A model generated the notes under the pieces. The model saw only the letters and a list, made by a program, of their open reading frames with translations. It did not search any database and had not been told where the DNA came from. Shown here one piece after another: positions 1 through 5,776 of a DNA stretch of 6,700 bases (position 1 is its first letter; each line of letters starts with the position of its first letter). The stretch spans positions 1 to 6,700 of the forward strand of contig JAEZXC010000056.1 in the NCBI GenBank assembly GCA_023442845.1, given 5' to 3'. This stretch comes from Actinomycetes bacterium (lineage in GTDB: Bacteria; Actinomycetota; Actinomycetes; Actinomycetales; Demequinaceae). Position numbers and translations under genes: made by a program.

Positions 1-49
1 TCACCAGCTCGGCGTGCTGGTCCAGGGTGGCGCGAAGTTCGTCGATCAT
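1..49 (-). CDS. Start of an unidentified protein downstream of the sigma factor (partial)
   Basis: Only the first 16 codons are present; the gene runs off the left edge. They read MIDELRATLDQHAELV. The ATG lies one base after the TGA stop of the sigma factor gene. A GGGGG ribosome-binding stretch lies at 58-62, 8 nt before the start and inside the end of the sigma gene. This tight spacing implies one transcript and probably translational coupling. Inference: genes directly after SigE-family sigma factors in actinomycetes often encode a membrane or regulatory partner with a similar short N-terminal helix, so a partner or anti-sigma role is possible. Nothing in 16 residues proves this. Confidence 0.6.
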   Translation of the reverse strand, partial: MIDELRATLDQHAELV

Positions 50-50
50 G

Positions 51-542
51 TCAGTTGCCCCCGTTCGCGGTGCTGAAGACGGATGGATGCGGCACCAGCT
101 CGCGCAGCCGGGCCAGGCCGCGGGAGGCGGTGCTCTTCACGGTGCCCACGCTGACCCCGAGGATGTCGGCGGTCTCCAGCTCGCTGCGGTCCTCCCAGAA
201 ACGCAGCACCAGCACCGCCCGGGTGCGCACGGGCAGCCGACGCAGCGCCGTCCACAGCTCGTCGCGCTGCTCGACCCCGGTGTCGGGCGCCGTGCGTTCC
301 GGCAGCACCGCGGTGACGATCTCGCGGATCGGGCGGCGCCAGTCGTTGGCGAGCTGGTTGACCATGACCCGGCGCAGGTAGGCCTCCGGGTGGTCCATGC
401 GCCGCCACTTCGGCAGCGCCGCGGCCAGCGCGTTCTGCAGCAGGTCCTCCGCGCGGTCGCGGTCGCCGCAGAGCAGGTATGCGGTGCGTAACAGCGCCGT
501 GTAGCGCTGCTCCACGAACGACCGGAAGTCGTCGTCGGGCAT
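51..542 (-). CDS. SigE-family (ECF-like) RNA polymerase sigma factor
   Basis: Encodes a 163-residue alternative sigma factor that would direct RNA polymerase to a specific promoter set. Region 2 spans about residues 5-70: FRSFVEQRYTALLRTAYLLC, then the DRAEDLLQ motif typical of ECF factors, then YLRRVMVNQLANDWRR. Region 4 spans about 93-150, with LPVRTRAVLVLRFWED followed by the helix-turn-helix ADILGVSVGTVKSTASRGLARLR. The length and the RFWED and GTVKS motifs fit the SigE family of Streptomyces and Micromonosporaceae. The frame is open 13 codons further, to 581. I chose the ATG at 542 because GAGGGGAG at 552-559 lies 9 nt upstream and family members start near MPDDDFRSFV. The gene sits behind the sigma-70 gene on the same strand but is separated from it by a strong terminator, so it should have its own promoter; I could not identify one. 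It runs into the next gene with a 1-nt gap. The inducing signal is unknown. Confidence 0.9.
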   Translation of the reverse strand: MPDDDFRSFVEQRYTALLRTAYLLCGDRDRAEDLLQNALAAALPKWRRMDHPEAYLRRVMVNQLANDWRRPIREIVTAVLPERTAPDTGVEQRDELWTALRRLPVRTRAVLVLRFWEDRSELETADILGVSVGTVKSTASRGLARLRELVPHPSVFSTANGGN

Positions 543-551
543 CAGGCCGTA

Positions 552-559
552 CTCCCCTC
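552..559 (-). promoter_or_regulatory. Ribosome-binding site that fixes the SigE-family start
   Basis: Reads GAGGGGAG on the minus strand, 9 nt before the ATG at 542. No comparable site precedes the upstream in-frame start at 581, so this decides the start codon. Confidence 0.7.
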
Positions 560-614
560 GTGTGTCCACCTGACCGAACACCCGACGCGGCCGAAAGGTT
601 GAGCGCTGACGATC

Positions 615-654
615 AAAAGCGCGACGGCCCCGGCGGGAAGCCGGGGCCGTCGCG
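615..654 (-). terminator. Rho-independent terminator of the sigma-70 gene
   Basis: A perfect 15-bp inverted repeat (arms 620-634 and 640-654, arm CGCGACGGCCCCGGC) encloses a 5-nt loop. On the minus strand the stem is followed by CTTTTGA, a short T tract. It starts 14 nt after the sigma-70 stop codon. The T tract on this side only indicates termination of minus-strand transcription leaving the sigma-70 gene, insulating the SigE-family gene. Confidence 0.88.
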
Positions 655-668
655 TTCAGTGCCGAGGA

Positions 669-1943
<1,275 letters not shown>

Positions 1944-1949
1944 GGGTGT

Positions 1950-1955
1950 CCTCTC
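1950..1955 (-). promoter_or_regulatory. Ribosome-binding site of the sigma-70 gene
   Basis: Reads GAGAGG on the minus strand, 6 nt before the GTG start at 1943. Confidence 0.6.
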
Positions 1956-2002
1956 GAGCGATTCTTGGGGGACTGCCGCGGCCTTGTGCCGCTTGCAAAT
2001 CC

Positions 2003-2026
2003 ATTAAATTGTAGCGCCCTTGTCAA
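2003..2026 (-). promoter_or_regulatory. Candidate sigA promoter region
   Basis: On the minus strand a perfect TTGACA (2026-2021) is followed by TACAAT (2013-2008) and an AT-rich TTTAAT (2008-2003). TACAAT fits the actinobacterial TAnnnT -10 and would give a leader of about 58 nt. However, it lies only 7 nt after TTGACA, too close for one standard sigma-70 promoter. From the same TTGACA, TTTAAT is only 12 nt away. Either there are two overlapping elements or one hexamer is coincidental. The rest of 1944-2090 shows no terminator or riboswitch that I can recognise. Confidence 0.35.
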
Positions 2027-2090
2027 CGTCTGAGGCCAGCATCATGTGCCCGGAAGCCCCCGGCGTGGGGACTTGTCCGCTTTGTCCTGG

Positions 2091-3128
2091 CTACGACGCC
2101 CTCAACCAACCCGGCGGCATCTTCACCGTCAACGCGGCCGCAATCAGCTCCGCAAGACGATACCCCGGCTCAGCATCGAGGGAAGTGGCGACGGCAGCCT
2201 CCGCTGCGTCAAGATCTCCGCTCCACCACCGCGCGATCGCGATAATCGCGTACGCGGGCCCACGTGCCTCGGGACACACCCACGCGATTTGCTCCGCGAG
2301 TTTCATCGCAGCCTGCACATCTGCATGTGGCGGATGGGCGGGGTGCTCGACTCCAATCATGCGTGCGAGCGCTTCCCGCACTCCCGACTCATCGGAACGG
2401 CATACGCCATCCGCAACCGCGCTCTCTCCCGGAACGAGGTCGATGACGACAGCGTCGCGCACCGCCGTGTCGAGCAGGCCTGCAGCGAGGCGGCCGATGG
2501 TCGTTGGCCTTAGCGCTTTGTCCGATTTCTGCGCCGCCTGCGCACTGCGCCACGCATCGAGCATTTGTTGACGCCATGGCGACGTGAAGACATTGCGCGC
2601 AGTGATTGCCCTGCGAAACGCGTCACGCGCGGGCTTGCGAACAGCTCTCGGCACGGCGGGCGCCGCGTGATGCGAACCCACCCGTAAGCGACTCGCCGTC
2701 TCGACGTCGGCCTCATCGACGCGCGGCACCGGAGGAAGCGGGCGCCCAGTCTGGGGGCAACACGAAGGGTCGACACAATCGGGAGAGCGGTAGCGCCCGC
2801 GCGCAACCACCCACACATCCGAGACCTCGAAGGCGCCGCGAAGCCCGTCGCGCATATGGTCGACGGCCGCAATCGTGCCGTCGCTGTCACTGAACGCCAC
2901 AATCACCAAACGTTCGGCTCCCGCTCGCGCCAAATGGCCGGTGCATTCTCGTGCCACGGCTCTCGCGGCGTCGGCTTGTGTACACGCGTCAATGTCGATG
3001 CGCGCAACGGGCGACAACTCTCCCCTAGCGCCAATTCCCACGATGACGATTGACTCGTGTGGCGCCGCTCCGAGCAGCGTCGGGATGGTAGCAAGCATGT
3101 CGCCCGGGCTCTTGAGTACACGTCTCAT
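2091..3128 (-). CDS. DUF4192 domain-containing protein of unknown function
   Basis: Encodes 345 residues from the chosen ATG. The N-terminus, MRRVLKSPGDMLATIPTLLG then ESIVIVGI, is the usual DUF4192 opening. The diagnostic block lies at about residues 113-133: a tyrosine, then SPDCVDP, a CC pair (123-124) and GRPLPP. Two further hydrophobic strands (LVIVAFSD at about 74-81, VWVVARG at about 105-111) suggest an alpha/beta core. The C-terminal part is helical and Ala-rich, with WWSGDLDAAEAAV resembling a TPR-like helix pair. No signal peptide or membrane segment is visible, so it is probably cytoplasmic. DUF4192 is largely confined to actinobacteria and I know of no established function. The frame stays open to a GTG at 3233, but family members begin near the ATG at 3128; its ribosome-binding site is weak, so the start is uncertain. 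It lies upstream of sigA on the same strand with about 147 nt between, and is divergent from the isoprenyl synthase. I see no terminator after it. Confidence 0.88.
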   Translation of the reverse strand: MRRVLKSPGDMLATIPTLLGAAPHESIVIVGIGARGELSPVARIDIDACTQADAARAVARECTGHLARAGAERLVIVAFSDSDGTIAAVDHMRDGLRGAFEVSDVWVVARGRYRSPDCVDPSCCPQTGRPLPPVPRVDEADVETASRLRVGSHHAAPAVPRAVRKPARDAFRRAITARNVFTSPWRQQMLDAWRSAQAAQKSDKALRPTTIGRLAAGLLDTAVRDAVVIDLVPGESAVADGVCRSDESGVREALARMIGVEHPAHPPHADVQAAMKLAEQIAWVCPEARGPAYAIIAIARWWSGDLDAAEAAVATSLDAEPGYRLAELIAAALTVKMPPGWLRAS

Positions 3129-3252
3129 TTGCCAACCGTGACCTACACGCAGGTTGTTGGAGGCACGGATTGGGTCTGCCTGTGGAAGACCATCCGCATC
3201 GAGGCGATGGGGACATGCCTTGGCATCGACCACACCGAGCCGACGCCCGGCC

Positions 3253-3258
3253 TAGGGT
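3253..3258 (+). promoter_or_regulatory. Candidate -10 element of a leaderless isoprenyl synthase mRNA
   Basis: TAGGGT fits TAnnnT and ends exactly 6 nt before the ATG at 3265, placing the expected transcription start on or next to the start codon. No good -35 is visible 16-19 nt upstream. An alternative reading is that AGGG (3254-3257) acts as a weak ribosome-binding site 7 nt from the ATG. The same hexamer-to-start spacing recurs before the genes starting at 4686 and 5777, which favours the promoter reading. Confidence 0.5.
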
Positions 3259-3264
3259 TATGCC

Positions 3265-4335
3265 ATGGATCTCGCCGCAGCTCGCGCACGTGTTGATGAC
3301 GCCGTTTCGGACGCACTTGAGGCTATTCGCGCCGACCTTCGACCAGTGGCGAGCGCAGCCGAGGACCTACTCGAGCCGCTCACCGCCCTCGCGTCGCGCG
3401 GCAAGCGGATGCGTGCGGCTCTCCTCATCGCGGTGCATCACGCCTCGGGTGGCCCCTCCCCCGATGTCGCCGTGCGAATCGCCGCAGCGCTTGAGTTGTT
3501 TCAGACGGCCGCGTTGGTCCACGACGATGTGCTCGACCGCTCGGACACGCGCCGGGGTATGCCCTCAGTTCACCGGTCGATAGAGGCGCGACACCACGCG
3601 GGCAACTTGGACGGCGACGCCGAGCGATATGGCGTCAATGGAGCAATTCTCGCGGGAGACGTCAGCCTGATGACGTGCCTCGGAGAAGTGGCGAGCGCAT
3701 GTGCTTCACTTTCGCCCGGCGTCGGCGCGAGCGTCGCCAGTCGGTTTCGCGCGATGGCCACCCTGTGCACAGCTGGCCAGTACCTCGACATCCGATTGGC
3801 CGCGACGCCGATAGCGCAAGCGGCATCACAGCGTGCAGAGATTGTCGCCGTGATGAGGTCGAAGACCGCGTCGTACACGACAGAGGGTCCCTTCGCTCTT
3901 GGCGCGGCGGTTGCGGGCCTGTCCCCCGCCGACGTTGATGCATGGGCCGCAGCAGGCGTTCCCCTTGGGATTGCATTTCAGCTGCGCGATGACCTTCTTG
4001 GCGTGGTGGGCGATGCCGACGTGACCGGCAAGCCAGCCGGAGACGACCTCCGCGAGGGCAAGAAGACGGTGCTTCTCGCCGAGGCGCTTGGGCGTGTTAA
4101 TCCCACAGGGAAAGCGGCGATTCTCGCCGTCGCGGGAGTGATGGACGCGGCCGACGCTGATGTCGCCAGGGCGATCGACGCCGTCGTGGAGTCTGGTGCC
4201 GTTGATGCCGTGGAGGCCGACATCGCGCGTTACGGTGAGGAAGCACGGCGCGCACTCGCTGCGCTGGCCGGGTCCAACGAGGCGAGCGCGCTGCTCAACT
4301 CGCTCGTTGACGAGGTCCTCGAACGCGATGCATAA
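3265..4335 (+). CDS. Trans-isoprenyl diphosphate synthase (polyprenyl synthetase family, IdsA-like)
   Basis: Encodes 356 residues, a normal length for the family. It would condense isopentenyl diphosphate onto an allylic diphosphate, giving precursors of carotenoids, quinones or other prenyl lipids in the cytoplasm. Visible motifs: RGKRMR at 45-50 (IPP binding, normally GGKRxRP; here the first Gly and the Pro are replaced); the first Asp-rich motif HDDVLDRSDTRRG at 86-98 with D87, D88 and D91; GQYLDI at 171-176; K200-T201; the second Asp-rich motif QLRDDLLGVVGD at 239-250 with D242 and D243; and GKPAGDDLREGKKT at 255-268. The residues 4 and 5 before the first DD are both alanine (82-83). Absence of a bulky residue there suggests a product longer than FPP, probably GGPP or above; this is inference. 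Its neighbours match Mycobacterium idsA2 (Rv2173) next to Rv2175c and pknL. It converges with the Rv2175c homologue, with only 9 nt between stop codons. Confidence 0.93.
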   Translation: MDLAAARARVDDAVSDALEAIRADLRPVASAAEDLLEPLTALASRGKRMRAALLIAVHHASGGPSPDVAVRIAAALELFQTAALVHDDVLDRSDTRRGMPSVHRSIEARHHAGNLDGDAERYGVNGAILAGDVSLMTCLGEVASACASLSPGVGASVASRFRAMATLCTAGQYLDIRLAATPIAQAASQRAEIVAVMRSKTASYTTEGPFALGAAVAGLSPADVDAWAAAGVPLGIAFQLRDDLLGVVGDADVTGKPAGDDLREGKKTVLLAEALGRVNPTGKAAILAVAGVMDAADADVARAIDAVVESGAVDAVEADIARYGEEARRALAALAGSNEASALLNSLVDEVLERDA

Positions 4336-4344
4336 CCACCGCGC

Positions 4345-4686
4345 CTAGAACAGGGTTTGTGCCGCGCGGCGCACCGGCGCACGCTTCCCGCTCCGCAAAG
4401 CCGCGAGAGGGCTTTCCCCGAGTTCCGCGTTGTCGGCAACGAGCCATTCGGCGATCTCGTCATCGGACAATCCAGCATCGGCGAGCAGAATGATTGTGCC
4501 CCGGACCGTCGACAACACCTCGGGGCCACTGTCGCCGTCAATGAGCTGTCCCGCAGGCAGATACAGCGCATTGTTCTCACCGCGCCGCGTGGCGATGAGA
4601 TGCCGTTCGCGCAGCAGCTCGCGCACCTGCGAGATCGAGATCTGTAGAGCCTCGGCATACTCGGGGACGGTCATCCACTCATTCAC
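4345..4686 (-). CDS. Rv2175c-family DNA-binding protein (winged helix, likely PknL substrate)
   Basis: Encodes 113 residues. Residues about 5-45 form a helix-turn-helix of the excisionase/MerR-like winged type: TVPEYAEALQISISQVRELL, then RERHLIATRRG, then a wing ending YLPAGQL. The C-terminal part, IILLADAGLSDDEIAEWLV, is the second conserved block of this family. In Mycobacterium tuberculosis Rv2175c binds DNA and is phosphorylated by the neighbouring kinase PknL, on a threonine in a disordered N-terminal tail. Here the kinase gene lies two genes away. This protein begins almost at the helix-turn-helix and lacks such a tail; Thr6 is the only early threonine. I chose the GTG at 4686 because a TAGGCT hexamer ends 6 nt upstream, as for the other leaderless candidates here. 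An in-frame ATG at 4674 has no ribosome-binding site. It is divergent from the LysM gene and tail-to-tail with the isoprenyl synthase. Confidence 0.87.
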   Translation of the reverse strand: MNEWMTVPEYAEALQISISQVRELLRERHLIATRRGENNALYLPAGQLIDGDSGPEVLSTVRGTIILLADAGLSDDEIAEWLVADNAELGESPLAALRSGKRAPVRRAAQTLF

Positions 4687-4692
4687 GGCGCC

Positions 4693-4698
4693 AGCCTA
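4693..4698 (-). promoter_or_regulatory. Candidate -10 element of a leaderless Rv2175c-family mRNA
   Basis: Reads TAGGCT on the minus strand and ends 6 nt before the GTG start at 4686. No ribosome-binding site lies at normal distance from this GTG, as expected if transcription starts at the start codon. Confidence 0.5.
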
Positions 4699-4741
4699 GC
4701 GACCACCCTTCGGGTTGTGCTCCGACACGTCTCGCCTTACA

Positions 4742-4795
4742 GTCGCTTTAGTCCCATTTGTCACATTAGTAACGCTGATAACATTTGCCACAGAC
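4742..4795 (+). repeat. Degenerate 9-bp tandem repeat over the LysM gene promoter
   Basis: Six consecutive 9-bp units start at 4742, 4751, 4760, 4769, 4778 and 4787, with approximate consensus GTCACATTT. The fifth base is C in all six, the second base T in five, the first base G in five and the eighth base T in five. Units three to five read GTCAC, GTAAC and ATAAC, each followed by four bases. The array covers the proposed -35 and -10 and ends just before the ribosome-binding site. GTAAC-type direct repeats recall sites reported for the cell-envelope response regulator MtrA, but the 9-bp period is shorter than I would expect for such sites. Read as protein it would give VAL-VPF-VTL-VTL-ITF, but I consider it non-coding. 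Confidence 0.6.
4758..4784 (+). promoter_or_regulatory. Candidate promoter of the LysM-transglycosylase gene
   Basis: A -10 TAACAT at 4779-4784 is preceded directly by TGA, giving an extended -10. A -35-like TTGTCA at 4758-4763 lies 15 nt upstream, slightly short, which an extended -10 can tolerate. Transcription would start near 4791, just before the ribosome-binding site. The hexamers lie inside the 9-bp repeat array, so a factor bound to the array would directly affect polymerase binding. Confidence 0.5.
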
Positions 4796-4797
4796 CA

Positions 4798-4802
4798 AGA
4801 GG
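4798..4802 (+). promoter_or_regulatory. Ribosome-binding site that fixes the LysM gene start
   Basis: AGAGG lies 8 nt before the ATG at 4811. It supports this start over the in-frame TTG at 4715, which has no such site and would place the promoter inside the coding region. Confidence 0.65.
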
Positions 4803-4810
4803 TGCTCGCT

Positions 4811-5719
4811 ATGAATGCCCACGTTCTCCTACGTCGCATTGCCGCAACGACCGCAACCGCCGCCTCCCTCACCTTGTTCGCCGCGCCAGTGCACGCCGAC
4901 GAATACGTTGTGCAACCGGGTGACACCGTCTGGGATCTCGCACAACGTCACGGCGTCAGTGTCGATGCAATTGCCTCAGCAAATGGCCTTGCCGACCCCA
5001 ACGTCATCCGCATCGGTGCGCGCCTCACGATTCCTGCATCAATCGCACCGGCAACCACGGCGCCCAGCCCCGCGGCATCAGCAAGCACTCACACCGTGCA
5101 GGCCGGCGACACGCTGTGGCAACTCGCGACGCGTTACGGGACGACGGTCGATGCGCTTGTCGCTCTCAACTCGATCGCGAACCCCGCCCTTATTCGGATT
5201 GGCGAGAGCATTCTTGTCCCGGGCCAGGCGACTGGACTCGTCGGCGACACATTCCTTGGTCGCACCTATCCACCTGACGTCGTTGCCGCGGCGAACTCGA
5301 ACAAAGCAACGCTCGATGCAATGACGGTGCCGACTCGCGCCGAGATGCAGCAGCTCGTTATCGACACGGCAAACTCGATGGGTGTGGACCCGGCCCTCGC
5401 TCAAGCGATCGCATACCAGGAATCGGGCTTCAATCAGCGGGCGGTCTCGCCGGCTAACGCAATCGGGTGCATGCAAGTAATCCCTGCCTCTGGCGAGTGG
5501 GCGTCCGGCATGGTGGGCCGTGACCTCAACTTGCTCGACGCCCACGACAATGTCGAGGCGGGTGTCGCAATCCTGCGCCACCTCCTTGCACGCAACGATC
5601 TCGAAACCGCAGTTGCCAGCTATTACCAGGGAGAACGCTCGGTTCGAAACCGGGGCATGAACGACGACACGGTCACGTATGTTGAGTCGGTGCTCGCCCT
5701 CATCGACCGTTTCGAGTAA
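4811..5719 (+). CDS. Secreted lytic transglycosylase with two LysM domains
   Basis: Encodes 302 residues. A Sec signal peptide covers residues 1-29: the n-region MNAHVLLRRI, an Ala/Thr/Leu-rich core and a likely cleavage after VHA. LysM 1 (about 32-75, YVVQPGDTVWDLAQRHGV to LTIP) and LysM 2 (about 94-138, HTVQAGDTLWQLATRYGT to ILVPG) bind glycan chains; an Ala/Thr/Pro/Ser linker joins them. A soluble-lytic-transglycosylase (lysozyme-like) domain occupies about 176-300. AIAYQESGFNQRAVS contains the probable catalytic Glu204, followed by MQVIPASGEW and the ASYYQG motif near 269-274. The enzyme would cut peptidoglycan glycan strands outside the membrane during growth or division. The usual G-L/V-M-Q motif reads GCMQ (Cys220), an unpaired-looking cysteine in an exported protein. 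The gene is divergent from the Rv2175c homologue and 57 nt upstream of pknL on the same strand. I see no terminator between them, so read-through is possible. I know no established symbol for this gene. Confidence 0.93.
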   Translation: MNAHVLLRRIAATTATAASLTLFAAPVHADEYVVQPGDTVWDLAQRHGVSVDAIASANGLADPNVIRIGARLTIPASIAPATTAPSPAASASTHTVQAGDTLWQLATRYGTTVDALVALNSIANPALIRIGESILVPGQATGLVGDTFLGRTYPPDVVAAANSNKATLDAMTVPTRAEMQQLVIDTANSMGVDPALAQAIAYQESGFNQRAVSPANAIGCMQVIPASGEWASGMVGRDLNLLDAHDNVEAGVAILRHLLARNDLETAVASYYQGERSVRNRGMNDDTVTYVESVLALIDRFE

Positions 5720-5764
5720 GTGGGCACCGGCGTGGGGCCGCCCGTGTCGACGCACGGCGCCACC

Positions 5765-5770
5765 TATGAT
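5765..5770 (+). promoter_or_regulatory. Candidate -10 element of a leaderless pknL mRNA
   Basis: TATGAT, close to the consensus TATAAT, ends exactly 6 nt before the GTG at 5777. No recognisable -35 lies 16-18 nt upstream. GAGGG (5773-5777) runs into the start codon, too close to act as a ribosome-binding site for it. Confidence 0.55.
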
Positions 5771-5776
5771 GTGAGG

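Noticed and set aside
571..601. CAACC (597-601, minus) resembling an ECF -35 before the SigE-family gene
   Set aside because: No CGTC-like -10 lies at the normal distance; the nearest candidates are 9 or 21 nt away, so autoregulation cannot be supported.
2050..2090. GC-rich CCCC/GGGG pairing after the DUF4192 stop as a terminator
   Set aside because: The stem is 4-5 bp with an uneven loop and no T run on the minus strand.
2020..2571. Long open frames on the plus strand opposite the DUF4192 gene, and similar ones opposite sigA
   Set aside because: They are antisense shadows typical of high-GC genes, with no recognisable domains, low-complexity Arg/Ala/Pro-rich products and no ribosome-binding sites.
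4715..4810. N-terminal extension of the LysM protein from a TTG at 4715, giving a hydrophobic VAL-VPF-VTL-VTL-ITF stretch
   Set aside because: The ATG at 4811 has a good ribosome-binding site and begins a standard signal peptide. The extension overlaps a plausible promoter and would put two hydrophobic segments in series.
4687..4810. c-di-AMP riboswitch, often found before LysM/Rpf-type hydrolase genes in actinobacteria
   Set aside because: The leader between the proposed transcription start and the ATG is only about 20 nt, too short, and no conserved core is visible.
5078..5755. 225-codon minus-strand open frame opposite the LysM gene
   Set aside because: It overlaps a well-supported two-LysM transglycosylase gene completely and shows no known motif of its own.
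5741..5760. Small inverted repeat CCGTG/CACGG between the LysM gene and pknL
   Set aside because: The stem is only 5 bp and no T tract follows, so it is not a convincing terminator or operator.
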